From the NCBI GenBank assembly GCA_947478935.1, contig CANJXV010000047.1, positions 1-12,673 on the forward strand: a stretch of DNA of 12,673 bases, given 5' to 3'. This stretch comes from Comamonadaceae bacterium (lineage in GTDB: Bacteria; Pseudomonadota; Gammaproteobacteria; Burkholderiales; Burkholderiaceae_C). Below are positions 1 through 9,490 of the stretch, one piece after another (position 1 is the stretch's first letter; each line of letters starts with the position of its first letter). The notes beneath the pieces are model-generated. The model did not search any database. It had not been told where the DNA came from and was given only the letters and a program-made list of their open reading frames with translations. The position numbers were made by a program, and so were the translations under genes.

Positions 1-1
1 C

Positions 2-643
2 AGCATCGCGCGCGAAGACGTGCGGGTGCGCTTTGACGAGGGCCGACCAGTCGCGCTCAATGGCGTGCAATACCCAGATCTGGTCAGCCTGATCCTGGAA
101 GCCAACCGCATCGGCGGGCGCCACGGCCTGGGCATGAGCGACCAGATCGAGAACCGCATCATCGAGGCGAAAAGCCGCGGCATTTACGAAGCCCCTGGCC
201 TAGCCTTGTTGTTTACCGCGTACGAGCGCCTAGTCACCGGCATCCACAACGAAGACACGATCGAGCAATACCGCGAGAACGGGCGCAAACTTGGCCGCCT
301 GCTTTACCAAGGGCGCTGGTTTGACCCGCAAGCCATCATGCTGCGCGAAGCGGCGCAGCGCTGGGTAGCCCGCGCTGTGACGGGCGAGGTGACGCTGCAA
401 TTGCGCCGGGGCAATGATTACTCGATTCTCAACACCGAATCGCCCAACCTCACCTACCACCCTGAGCGTCTGACCATGGAGAAAGGTGCCTCCATGTTCT
501 CACCGGCGGACCGGATCGGGCAACTCACCATGCGCAATCTGGATATTGCCGACACGCGGGAAAAGCTGGGGATTTACAGCCAGGCTGGCTTACTTGCGCA
601 AGACCCGGGCACCCGCATGATGGGCTTGACCAAAGACGATTAA
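2..643 (+). CDS. argG: Argininosuccinate synthase, C-terminal part (5' end outside the window)
   Basis: ArgG joins citrulline and aspartate using ATP to make argininosuccinate, the penultimate step of arginine synthesis, in the cytoplasm. The frame is open from base 2 to the TAA at 641-643, giving the last 213 residues; the family's E. coli-type form is about 447 residues, so roughly the first half is missing. The visible part contains strongly conserved C-terminal domain stretches: IGGRHGLGMSDQIENRI, EAKSRGIYEAPG, TGIHNEDTIEQYRENGR and RGNDYSILNTESPNLTY, followed by the terminal TMRNLDIADTR segment. This is the longer E. coli/Bordetella type rather than the shorter type common in other bacteria. 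A GTG at base 20 lies inside the domain and is not a real start. No clear terminator hairpin follows the stop. Confidence 0.96.
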   Translation, partial: SIAREDVRVRFDEGRPVALNGVQYPDLVSLILEANRIGGRHGLGMSDQIENRIIEAKSRGIYEAPGLALLFTAYERLVTGIHNEDTIEQYRENGRKLGRLLYQGRWFDPQAIMLREAAQRWVARAVTGEVTLQLRRGNDYSILNTESPNLTYHPERLTMEKGASMFSPADRIGQLTMRNLDIADTREKLGIYSQAGLLAQDPGTRMMGLTKDD

Positions 644-680
644 ACTATTAAAACGCTTATAAATATAAAAATACATAGTT
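626..680 (+). promoter_or_regulatory. Candidate AT-rich promoter region for the histidine kinase gene
   Basis: The 67-base gap after argG is strikingly AT-rich compared with its surroundings. TTGACC (626-631, inside the end of argG) and TAAAAC (649-654) are 17 bases apart. Two TATAAA hexamers (658-663 and 664-669) are closer to the -10 consensus but lack a good -35 box. Any of these could start a transcript ahead of the kinase at 711. This is inferred from base composition and weak consensus matches only. Confidence 0.3.
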
Positions 681-710
681 TTTCAGCATCTGGAAGATCC
701 TGCACGGGGG

Positions 711-2675
711 GTGGCGCAATGGCAAGTACTAGGGCACAGGCTGGCGATGGCTGCTGACAAAAGCCCAGGCGCTAAATACGGTCGCGAAGGAACCGCGGCC
801 GAGCCACGTTTAAGCCTGCGGGCGCTGAATATTGCCTTAGCGGTGGTGGGCGCCAGTCTGTTTGTCGCGGTGGCCCTGCTTTTTCATATTCAGTGGCAGC
901 AACGCAGTTGGCTTTTATCTGCTCAAGAAAACCAAGAACCAACCGTTGCAGCGCTCATCCAAGAGCTGGGCGCAGACCTTACGCGCTTACGCGAGACCTT
1001 AAACCCCGAGCAAGTAGTCGACGTAGCGGCAGAAATCGCCCTGTTACAAGCAAATAGCACCGCCGTGCTGGCGCGGCTTTCGGCGAGACAGGCCAGCGCA
1101 GGGGCTGACCACCTACTGAGCCGCCCCGAATCCATCCTCACAATAGAGCGCGTGCAGCGGCTACAAACCCGAACCAAGCAATGGCTGGAAGACCCCAACC
1201 GCGACGGCAAAGACTTAGTGGGCCTTGTCAGTATTTCCCAGGGCTTGGCGCAACCCTTAGCCAATCTATTAGCCAGTGCCAAGGCAATCCAAAAGCAGCA
1301 AGCCGATACCCAATACGAGCGTCTGCGCAAAAACGCCAGCGATATTTTTCAGCTCTCTGTCTTATGTTTGTTACTGACATTGCTTACCGTAGGCACTTTG
1401 TTATTGCAGAACCGGCGACGCGCAATGGCAGAAGAAAAGTCGCTCAAATTGACCGAATATTTCCGCGAGACCCAACTGAAAGCAGAAACCGCAAGCCAGG
1501 GCAAGAGTCGCTTTCTAGCCAATATGAGTCATGAACTGCGCACGCCTTTTAACGGGGTTTTTGGGATGCTCAGTTTGTTAGGCACCACCCCACTCGACAG
1601 CATGCAGGCGGACTACCTCAAGACCGCCAATGCATCGGCCAACCATCTACTTAATGTGCTGAACGACATCCTGGACTTGTCAGCCTTGGAAGAGGGAAAA
1701 ATAAGCCTGCAATTTGCCCCCTTGGATGTGCGACAAGTGGTTCGCGATATCAGTGATGTGATGCGCCCGCAGGCCGAGCAAAAAAAACTGGACTTCGCCA
1801 CCGAGGTACACCCGGACGTGCCGCAGTGGCTACTGATGGATGCCAAGCGACTGAAGCAGATTTTGTTCAATCTATCCAATAACGCTGTCAAATTCACCAG
1901 CCGGGGCGGAGTCCAGATCAAGGTCAAACTAGGCGTACCTTCAACATCAGATAACAAAGACTATCTATTCCTGGACTTTTCCGTGGAAGACAGCGGCATC
2001 GGCATCAGCAGCGACGCGCTGGAAAATTTATTTCAACGCTTTAACCAGGCGCATAACGGCATCATCAACGACTATGGCGGCACCGGTCTGGGTCTGGAAA
2101 TTTCCCAGTCTCTGGCGCAACTGATGGGTGGGCAGATCGAGGTGAGCAGTGCCAAGGACATAGGCTCTTGTTTTACTTTGCGCTTGCGGGCGCAACTGGC
2201 ACAAGCGCCCCAGCCCATCAGCCAAGTTAAGGTATTTAAGCTAGACCCGCCGACCAAACCCGAACGCCTTTACCGCATCCTGGTCGTCGAGGATAACGAG
2301 GTCAACCGCAAGTTTGTCGATATCCTGCTCAAGCGCATGGGCTACCTGACCTATTTCGCGGAGAACGGCCGTATCGCCATCAGCCGCATACAAAAGCAAA
2401 GCTTTGACTTGGTGTTGATGGATCTGCACATGCCGGTGATGAACGGCATAGAAGCGACGCGCGCCATCCGCGCACTGGCACATCCAGCAGCGAAAATTCC
2501 CATCATTGCGCTGACAGCCGATGTGATGAATGATGCGCACAAAGACGCCCTGGCTGCAGGCGTGAACGACTTTGTCACTAAGCCAGTGCACATGGGCCGC
2601 TTGCAGAACGTGATCCGCCAACACCTTGAACCGGGCAGCGAAGCTCCCGAGGCGCCCGAGCCCGCACAGTCCTAA
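711..2675 (+). CDS. Membrane-bound hybrid sensor histidine kinase with C-terminal receiver domain
   Basis: A 654-residue two-component sensor that should autophosphorylate on histidine and pass phosphate to its own receiver. Two hydrophobic segments (about 38-60 and 213-233) flank a mostly helical sensor stretch of about 150 residues that I cannot assign to a family; it is probably periplasmic. Next come the dimerisation/phosphoacceptor domain with NMSHELRTP (His274), and the ATPase domain with N box NLSNNAVKF (385-395), G1 DSGIG (427-431), F box FQRF (441-444) and G2 GGTGLGL (456-462). The receiver spans about 522-640, with acidic pair Glu527/Asp528, phospho-acceptor Asp571 (LMDLHMPVMNG), Thr602 and Lys624. 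All catalytic positions are intact. No Hpt domain or separate regulator is visible nearby, so the phosphorelay partner must lie elsewhere. The start is uncertain: GTG 711 or ATG 747 (12 residues shorter), neither with a strong Shine-Dalgarno. TTA and TTG leucine codons are noticeably common. The stop overlaps the opposing gene's stop. Confidence 0.93.
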   Translation: MAQWQVLGHRLAMAADKSPGAKYGREGTAAEPRLSLRALNIALAVVGASLFVAVALLFHIQWQQRSWLLSAQENQEPTVAALIQELGADLTRLRETLNPEQVVDVAAEIALLQANSTAVLARLSARQASAGADHLLSRPESILTIERVQRLQTRTKQWLEDPNRDGKDLVGLVSISQGLAQPLANLLASAKAIQKQQADTQYERLRKNASDIFQLSVLCLLLTLLTVGTLLLQNRRRAMAEEKSLKLTEYFRETQLKAETASQGKSRFLANMSHELRTPFNGVFGMLSLLGTTPLDSMQADYLKTANASANHLLNVLNDILDLSALEEGKISLQFAPLDVRQVVRDISDVMRPQAEQKKLDFATEVHPDVPQWLLMDAKRLKQILFNLSNNAVKFTSRGGVQIKVKLGVPSTSDNKDYLFLDFSVEDSGIGISSDALENLFQRFNQAHNGIINDYGGTGLGLEISQSLAQLMGGQIEVSSAKDIGSCFTLRLRAQLAQAPQPISQVKVFKLDPPTKPERLYRILVVEDNEVNRKFVDILLKRMGYLTYFAENGRIAISRIQKQSFDLVLMDLHMPVMNGIEATRAIRALAHPAAKIPIIALTADVMNDAHKDALAAGVNDFVTKPVHMGRLQNVIRQHLEPGSEAPEAPEPAQS

Positions 2676-3670
2676 CGGTGGCGGTTGCGCAAGCCCAGTA
2701 AACCCTGAGCCGCCGGTTCTGCAAACAAGTACTGCGGGCCTATGGCTTGAAGACTACTTGCTTTTATACCTAAAGCCTCCAATCCGGGCAGCCCACCAGC
2801 AGCTACATTGTCTAATTGCATCGAGTCCAGATTGTCCTGGCTCATCACCGGCTCACCGGGCATCAGACCCAGCATAAAAGCCTGGATACGGCCCATCCAC
2901 AGCGGCAGTCCAATGACCGGTCGGCCACGACCTTGGTTGATGCCGCTACTGCGCGCTGCGAATTGCACTAACTGGCGCAATGTGTACACCTGCGGCCCGG
3001 CCAGTTCATACACACGCACAGCCGGAGCCTGCTCCAGCCCTTGCTTCAGACTGGCCAGCACTGCGCTAGCCACATCTTCCACCCAAAGCGGCTGGAAACG
3101 CGCGTCGGCACAAGCCAGGGGCATCACCGGAAATAGCGCTTGCAAGCGCGCAAACACATTCAAGAATTTGTCGTCTGCACCAAAAATCACGCTCGGGCGC
3201 AGTACCGTCAAGCCGCAGCTTCCTATTCCACCCTTCCCCCAACCTAACGTATCTACCAGCAGCGCTTCACCGGCCGCTTTACTGCGCAGGTAATTGGAAG
3301 GCGCAGCTTGTGGCTGCTCGGAATTCACACCAAGCGCGCTGATATGCACCAGGTGCAGCACGCCTTTTGCGGCGCAAGCGCGGGCTATCTTGCCTGGCAA
3401 GTCCTGATGCACATGGACAAATGCTGCTGGGCTACCGTGAAGGATAGCGACCAGGTTGATGACCGCATCCATGCCCGTCATAGCGCGCGCCAGAGCCGCT
3501 TCATCGTGGATATTGCATTCCAAAACCGTGAGTCCCGGCAAATGCATCACGCATCGGGCATGTACCGATTTGCGCGTCGCAACGCTCACCCGGTAACCGG
3601 CGCGCACCAATTTTTCGCATACATGGCCGCCGACAAAACCGGAGCCACCCAATACCAAAACCTGCTTCAT
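2672..3670 (-). CDS. NDUFA9-like NAD(P)-binding epimerase/dehydratase (atypical/extended SDR)
   Basis: A 332-residue Rossmann-fold protein of the extended/atypical short-chain dehydrogenase superfamily, resembling the bacterial 'complex I NDUFA9 subunit family' proteins. The nucleotide-binding loop GGSGFVG sits at residues 8-14 right after the first strand (KQVLVLG). A NIHD motif (53-56) follows strand 3. The HISALG strand (109-114) and YLRSK (Tyr127, Lys131) fit the SDR active-site pattern, and LRPSVIFG (157-164) is a typical later motif. The substrate cannot be told from the sequence; quinone- or sugar-related roles are both possible. ATG 3670 is chosen over the upstream ATG 3733 because the Rossmann strand begins at once and GGAGAA lies 9 bases upstream. 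It follows murB on the same strand with a 96-base gap, so co-transcription is plausible. Its TAG stop overlaps the TAA stop of the histidine kinase. Confidence 0.88.
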   Translation of the reverse strand: MKQVLVLGGSGFVGGHVCEKLVRAGYRVSVATRKSVHARCVMHLPGLTVLECNIHDEAALARAMTGMDAVINLVAILHGSPAAFVHVHQDLPGKIARACAAKGVLHLVHISALGVNSEQPQAAPSNYLRSKAAGEALLVDTLGWGKGGIGSCGLTVLRPSVIFGADDKFLNVFARLQALFPVMPLACADARFQPLWVEDVASAVLASLKQGLEQAPAVRVYELAGPQVYTLRQLVQFAARSSGINQGRGRPVIGLPLWMGRIQAFMLGLMPGEPVMSQDNLDSMQLDNVAAGGLPGLEALGIKASSLQAIGPQYLFAEPAAQGLLGLRNRHR

Positions 3671-3679
3671 GGCAAAAAT

Positions 3680-3685
3680 TTCTCC
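3680..3685 (-). promoter_or_regulatory. Ribosome binding site GGAGAA fixing the dehydratase start
   Basis: On the minus strand GGAGAA lies 9 bases before ATG 3670. The in-frame ATG at 3733 has no such site and would add 21 residues with no family resemblance. Confidence 0.6.
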
Positions 3686-3766
3686 ACATTTCAAACACCA
3701 CCGCAAAGGCCTTGGCCGCATTGTTGAACACACGCGGCTTACAACATTTGCACTACATCAAAAACT

Positions 3767-4816
3767 CTACAACACCACCGGCTCTGTTTCCAGCAGGAGT
3801 CCAAAGCGCTCATACACACTGGTTTGAATCGCCTTGGCTAGGGTCATGACCTCCCCGCCAGTAGCGCCCTGGCTGCCGCTGCCCCGATTGACCAGCACCA
3901 GTGCCTGCTTTTCATACACGCCCGCCTGCCCCACCGATTTACCGCGCCAGCCGCAGGCATCAATCAGCCAGGCAGCGGCAAGCTTGAAGGTCCCGTCGGC
4001 GAGTCGGTAATGCACTACACGCGGATCCCGCGCAATAATGTCGGCGCATTGCTCGGCGCTGACCGTGGGGTTTTTGAAAAAACTGCCGGCATTGCCCAGC
4101 AATTCTGGATCTGGCAATTTGCTGCGGCGGATCCGGCAGACCCAGTCAAACATCTGCTGTGCGTCAGGTTGATCGCAAGCCTCCTGGGCGCGCATTTTTT
4201 CAATATCAGCATAGCCCAATATCGGCTTCCAGGCCTTGGGCAGGGCAAAACGCACGCGCAAAATCAACGCCTTGTCCCTGAGTCCCAGGCCCGGCGCAGC
4301 GCTGGTGTGCTTAAAAATCGAATCGCGGTAACCGAAAGCGCATTGGGCCGCATCGAGGCTAAAGACCTCGCCGGTCTGCAAATCAATGGCGTCTAGCGAA
4401 TCAAACACGTCTTGCAGTTCAATCCCGTAGGCGCCAATGTTTTGCACCGGCGCGGCGCCCACAGTGCCAGGTATCAGGGCCATGTTCTCCATGCCAGGCA
4501 TCCCTTGCGCTAAGGTCCAGGCCACAAAGTCGTGCCAGTTTTCACCCGCCCCGGCTTCTACCACAAAAGCTTTAGGTGTTTCCCGCAGTAGCCTGCGACC
4601 CATAATTTCGACCTTCAGCACTAGCGGCTTGACGTCCCCCGTCAACACCAGGTTGCTGCCACCGCCCAGCACAAACTTGAGGGAAGCGGCCAGCGCCTCG
4701 TCTTGCAACATCGTGACCACATCGTCTTCACTGCGGATACGCAGCATTTGCTGCGCCCGCGCCACAATGTGAAACGTGTTGAGTGTCTGCAAAGGAACAT
4801 TTTTCTCGACTACCAT
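3767..4816 (-). CDS. murB: UDP-N-acetylenolpyruvoylglucosamine reductase (MurB)
   Basis: MurB is the cytoplasmic FAD enzyme that uses NADPH to reduce UDP-GlcNAc-enolpyruvate to UDP-MurNAc in peptidoglycan synthesis. The 349-residue protein is close to E. coli MurB length (342). The FAD-binding domain starts after NTFHIVA and includes the LGGGSNL loop (50-56), then GMENMALIPGTVGAAPVQN (108-126). The type I-specific GYRDS (Tyr163, Arg164) is present. The proton-donor serine lies in GNAGSFFKNP (Ser245). The C-terminal acidic residue is probably Glu345 in the LETEPV motif. All expected catalytic positions are there. ATG 4816 gives the normal N-terminus (VEKNVPLQTLNTF), although no good Shine-Dalgarno precedes it. 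It is divergent from yajQ and upstream of the NDUFA9-like gene. Confidence 0.96.
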   Translation of the reverse strand: MVVEKNVPLQTLNTFHIVARAQQMLRIRSEDDVVTMLQDEALAASLKFVLGGGSNLVLTGDVKPLVLKVEIMGRRLLRETPKAFVVEAGAGENWHDFVAWTLAQGMPGMENMALIPGTVGAAPVQNIGAYGIELQDVFDSLDAIDLQTGEVFSLDAAQCAFGYRDSIFKHTSAAPGLGLRDKALILRVRFALPKAWKPILGYADIEKMRAQEACDQPDAQQMFDWVCRIRRSKLPDPELLGNAGSFFKNPTVSAEQCADIIARDPRVVHYRLADGTFKLAAAWLIDACGWRGKSVGQAGVYEKQALVLVNRGSGSQGATGGEVMTLAKAIQTSVYERFGLLLETEPVVL

Positions 4817-4875
4817 GGCGGGATTGTCGCACCCGCGAGGCGCGGCGCGCAGCGTCTTACCCTTTCAGCTTTGTT

Positions 4876-4880
4876 GGAGA
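4876..4880 (+). promoter_or_regulatory. Ribosome binding site GGAGA for yajQ
   Basis: GGAGA is 10 bases before ATG 4891. The frame is open further upstream (ATG 4783), but that extension overlaps murB and lacks family similarity, so this site supports the later start. Confidence 0.6.
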
Positions 4881-4890
4881 AGTTAAAAAA

Positions 4891-5376
4891 ATGCCCTCGT
4901 TTGATACGGTTTGCGAAGCTAATTTGGTCGATGTAAAAAACGGCGTGGAAAACACCGCCAAAGAAATCGGCACCCGTTTTGATTTCAAAGGCACAGCCGC
5001 CGCGATTGAAATCAAGGACAAAGAGATCACCCTGATCGGCGATGCTGAATTTCAGCTCGACCAGATCGAGGACGTGCTGCGCAACAAGCTCACCAAACGC
5101 AATGTTGATGTGCGCTTTTTAGACAAAGGCGATGTGCAAAAAATGGGCGGCGACAAAGTCAAGTGCGTTATCAAAGTGCGCAATGGCATTGAGAGTGAAT
5201 TGGGCAAAAAAATCCAACGCCTGATTAAAGACAGCAAACTCAAAGTACAAGCTGCTATTCAGGGTGACTCGGTGCGGGTGACTGGCGCTAAACGTGACGA
5301 CTTGCAAGCGGCTATGGCGCTACTGAAAAAAGAAATTACCGATATTCCGCTGAGCTTCAACAATTTCCGCGATTGA
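4891..5376 (+). CDS. yajQ: YajQ family nucleotide-binding protein (UPF0234)
   Basis: A 161-residue protein that begins MPSFDTVCEAN and ends PLSFNNFRD, both hallmarks of YajQ (E. coli form 163 residues). Other conserved parts are TRFDFKGT near residue 28, the KLTKRNVDVRFLD segment, and the KKIQRLIKDSKLKVQAAIQGD block followed by VRVTGAKRDDLQ. The family folds as two ferredoxin-like domains and binds nucleotides. A Xanthomonas member was reported to bind cyclic di-GMP and act with a LysR-type regulator; whether that applies here is inference. It stands alone on the plus strand, divergent from murB (74-base gap), with its TGA only 3 bases from the stop of the opposing plsY. Confidence 0.95.
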   Translation: MPSFDTVCEANLVDVKNGVENTAKEIGTRFDFKGTAAAIEIKDKEITLIGDAEFQLDQIEDVLRNKLTKRNVDVRFLDKGDVQKMGGDKVKCVIKVRNGIESELGKKIQRLIKDSKLKVQAAIQGDSVRVTGAKRDDLQAAMALLKKEITDIPLSFNNFRD

Positions 5377-5379
5377 AAA

Positions 5380-6039
5380 TTAGCCCCCGGTTTTTGCCTT
5401 CGTCCCTAAGCGCGACTCGGTCCCGTTCATAAGGCGCGCCAAATTGGCCGCGTGGCGCCAGACCAACAGGCCGCTCATGATGGCCAAGGCCAGCGCAATA
5501 CGGTTGTCCGCGCGCCAGGCCACGCCGTCACCAAACAAGTAGTACACCGGCGCAAAAACCGCTGCTACCACCGAGGCCAACGACACATAACGAGAAAAAT
5601 AAGTGATGATGAGCCAACTGGCCCCAACCGCCAGCGCCAGCCAGGGATTAGTGGCCACAACTACACCGGCCGCAGTGGCTACGCCTTTACCGCCCTGAAA
5701 ACGGAAAAACACCGGGAATACATGCCCTAAAAATGCTGCCAGTCCCACCAGCGCAATTGCCGCAGCGTCCAGACCATAGGGTGCGCCCAATTGCTGTACC
5801 GCAGCCACCGGCAGCCAGCCTTTTGCGGCATCTAACAAGAGCGTCACCACCGCTGCTGGTTTACTGCCCGAGCGCAACACATTGGTCGCCCCTGGGTTTT
5901 TGCTTCCATAGGTGCGTGGATCGTTCAGGCCCATGAGGCGGCTCACAATGACTGCAAACGATAACGAGCCGATGAGATAGGCTGCCAACGTGGCGAGCAA
6001 AGTATTGCCCAAAAGGACCCAGGGGCTCAGTGATTCCAC
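5380..6039 (-). CDS. plsY: Acyl-phosphate:glycerol-3-phosphate 1-O-acyltransferase PlsY
   Basis: PlsY is an inner-membrane enzyme that moves an acyl group from acyl-phosphate (made by PlsX) to glycerol-3-phosphate, giving lysophosphatidic acid, the first step of phospholipid synthesis. The 219-residue protein is hydrophobic throughout, with several membrane segments (for example about 10-34, 60-80, 92-113 and 122-147). All three family motifs are visible: GSKNPGATN (45-53), GGKGV (116-120) and the C-terminal His196/Asn199/Arg202/Gly206/Glu208 pattern in RHAANLARLMNGTE. I chose GTG 6039 because AAGGAG lies 7 bases upstream. The frame stays open to an ATG at 6132, but those 31 extra residues are polar, unlike the family, and overlap ybaK. 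It is the last gene of a likely four-gene operon, 43 bases after ybaK. Confidence 0.95.
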   Translation of the reverse strand: MESLSPWVLLGNTLLATLAAYLIGSLSFAVIVSRLMGLNDPRTYGSKNPGATNVLRSGSKPAAVVTLLLDAAKGWLPVAAVQQLGAPYGLDAAAIALVGLAAFLGHVFPVFFRFQGGKGVATAAGVVVATNPWLALAVGASWLIITYFSRYVSLASVVAAVFAPVYYLFGDGVAWRADNRIALALAIMSGLLVWRHAANLARLMNGTESRLGTKAKTGG

Positions 6040-6046
6040 GTTTGTT

Positions 6047-6052
6047 CTCCTT
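6047..6052 (-). promoter_or_regulatory. Ribosome binding site AAGGAG fixing the GTG start of plsY
   Basis: A perfect AAGGAG core on the minus strand, 7 bases before GTG 6039. It decides against the longer frame from ATG 6132. Confidence 0.75.
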
Positions 6053-6082
6053 GATCGTGCGGGCTGGTCAGGGACCGGTACT

Positions 6083-6574
6083 TCATTCTTCCCGAGCGCA
6101 CTGTACCGCCTTAGCACCGAGCAGGTGCACACAAAGTTGCGGGTCCAGCCCCACTAGGTAGCCACGCCGCCCGCCGTTGATCAAAATTTTAGGCAAGCCC
6201 AAAATCGTTTCTTCCACATACACCGGCATGGCCTTGCGCGTGGCAAAGGGCGAGGTGCCGCCCACCAGGTAACCGCTGTGCCGGTTGGCCGTGTCCGGCG
6301 TGCAGGGCTCTACCGATTTGGCGCCGACCTGGCGCGCCAGGTTTTTGGTCGATACCTTGCGGTTGCCGTGCATCAGCACCACCAGCGGTTTGGCATCCTG
6401 GTCTTGCATGATCAAGGTTTTGACCACATGAAACGGATCCCACCCCAGCACCTGGGCGCTGTGCTGCGCGCCGCCGTGATCCAGATAGTCATAGGGGTGT
6501 TCGCTGAAATCGACCTTGGCACTTTTCAGAAATTGCGTGGCCGGGGTTTCACTCACCCGCTCTTTTTTTGCCAC
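6083..6574 (-). CDS. ybaK: Cys-tRNA(Pro) deacylase, YbaK/EbsC family
   Basis: YbaK-type proteins hydrolyse Cys-tRNA(Pro), cleaning up mischarging by prolyl-tRNA synthetase in trans. The 163-residue protein has the usual family length. Visible family features are the N-terminal TPATQFLKSAKVDFSEHPY, the VVKTL segment with Lys52 (equivalent to the essential lysine of E. coli YbaK), HGNRKVSTKNLA (69-80) and GYLVGGTSPFATRK (101-114), ending with the INGGRRGYLVGLDP loop. The start is GTG 6574, with GAGG 8 bases upstream (6583-6586). It lies 27 bases after the aldo/keto reductase and 43 before plsY, all on the minus strand, so it is probably co-transcribed with them. The functional link to lipid synthesis genes is not obvious. 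Confidence 0.95.
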   Translation of the reverse strand: MAKKERVSETPATQFLKSAKVDFSEHPYDYLDHGGAQHSAQVLGWDPFHVVKTLIMQDQDAKPLVVLMHGNRKVSTKNLARQVGAKSVEPCTPDTANRHSGYLVGGTSPFATRKAMPVYVEETILGLPKILINGGRRGYLVGLDPQLCVHLLGAKAVQCAREE

Positions 6575-6601
6575 GGTAGTTGCCTCGTTTGTCGCGTGGG
6601 C

Positions 6602-7666
6602 TTATTGCGCCGGGTCGCGCAACTCTTGGCGGATAGCGTCAATCGCCTTGAGCACGTCGGGCGACAGCACGGTGTTAAACGCGTCAATATCTTCGTCCAA
6701 CTGCGCTTGCGTGGTGACGCCGATGATGGTGCTGGCCACCTGCCACTTGCTATTGCAAAAAGCCAGCGCCATCTGCGCCGGGCTCATGCCGTTTTCACGC
6801 GCAAAGGCGTTGTAGCGACGGGCGGCATCTAGGGCTTCGGGCCGGCCCCAGCGTTGCTTACGCACCGATTCGAATATCGCGATACGCCCGTCTTTGGGGG
6901 CATTCGGGCCGGTAATGCCAGAGGCATCGTACTTACCGCTAAGTAAGCCAAAGGCCAGCGGCGAATACGCGAGCAAGCTTACTTGTAAATGGTGCATGGC
7001 TTCGTCCATGCCGTTCTCGTGTGTGCGGTTGAGCAAATGGTAGGCGTTTTGCACCGTGGCGACACGCGGCAGGCCGTGCTGCTGCGCCAAGCGCACAAAC
7101 TCGCACACGCCATAGGGGGTTTCATTGGACAGCCCAATAGCGCGCACTTTCCCAGCTTTGACCAATTGGCCCAAGGCCTCCAGTTGGGTTTGCATGGAAG
7201 TGACTTCGCGGTCTTTGCTGGGGTCGAAATACATTTGCCCAAACAAGGGCACGTTGCGCGTAGGCCAGTGGAGTTGGTAGAGATCGATGACATCGGTTTG
7301 CAGGCGGCGCAAACTGCCTTCGCAGGCTTCGATGATGTCTTTGGCGCTCACATCCATGGCACCACCGCGCACCCAAGGCATACCGCGCGAGGGGCCGGCC
7401 ACCTTAGTCGCCAATATCAATTGCTGGCGCACGCCTGGATTTTTGGCAATCCAGTTGCCCAAAAAGCCCTCAGTCACTTGAAAAGTTTCCGCCCTTGGCG
7501 GTACGGCATACATTTCGGCGGTGTCCCAAAAGGTTACACCTCGTGCGACAGCGTGGCTTAAAAGGCGGTGGGTGCCGGGTTCATCGACCTGTTCACCAAA
7601 AGTCATGGTGCCCAGACAAATGGGCGAAACCTGCAGGTCGCTACGACCGAGTTGGATGGTTTTCAT
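6602..7666 (-). CDS. tas: Aldo/keto reductase, Tas-like
   Basis: A 354-residue NADPH-dependent aldo/keto reductase most like E. coli Tas (346 residues): both share LGTMTFGEQ, AEMY-VPPR-ET, KV-GPSR and QTD-DLYQ-HWP. The catalytic tetrad is intact: Asp48, Tyr53, Lys88 and His133. IGLSNET (about 177-183) and LLAYSPLAFGLLSGKY are cofactor-side segments of the TIM barrel. The physiological substrate is unknown; E. coli Tas was found through suppression of a tyrosine auxotrophy, which does not settle its role. ATG 7666 starts right at the first strand (KTIQLGRSDLQVSP). No good Shine-Dalgarno is visible, and the gene lies only 21 bases after the acyl-CoA synthetase stop, so translation may depend on the upstream gene. 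The symbol is by resemblance to E. coli Tas. Confidence 0.9.
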   Translation of the reverse strand: MKTIQLGRSDLQVSPICLGTMTFGEQVDEPGTHRLLSHAVARGVTFWDTAEMYAVPPRAETFQVTEGFLGNWIAKNPGVRQQLILATKVAGPSRGMPWVRGGAMDVSAKDIIEACEGSLRRLQTDVIDLYQLHWPTRNVPLFGQMYFDPSKDREVTSMQTQLEALGQLVKAGKVRAIGLSNETPYGVCEFVRLAQQHGLPRVATVQNAYHLLNRTHENGMDEAMHHLQVSLLAYSPLAFGLLSGKYDASGITGPNAPKDGRIAIFESVRKQRWGRPEALDAARRYNAFARENGMSPAQMALAFCNSKWQVASTIIGVTTQAQLDEDIDAFNTVLSPDVLKAIDAIRQELRDPAQ

Positions 7667-7687
7667 ACCGAACAGTTTAACGAGGCT

Positions 7688-9466
<1,779 letters not shown>

Positions 9467-9473
9467 GGGAAGT

Positions 9474-9479
9474 CTCCTT
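9474..9479 (-). promoter_or_regulatory. Ribosome binding site AAGGAG fixing the acyl-CoA synthetase start
   Basis: A strong AAGGAG on the minus strand, 7 bases before ATG 9466. It lies inside the 24-base divergent gap to the hydrolase gene and rules out the much longer open frame reaching 10357. Confidence 0.8.
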
Positions 9480-9490
9480 ATGATGGCGAA

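Noticed and set aside
4817..4890. Search for paired promoters in the 74-base gap between murB and yajQ.
   Set aside because: Transcription must start around here, but I see no hexamer pair good enough to place on either strand.
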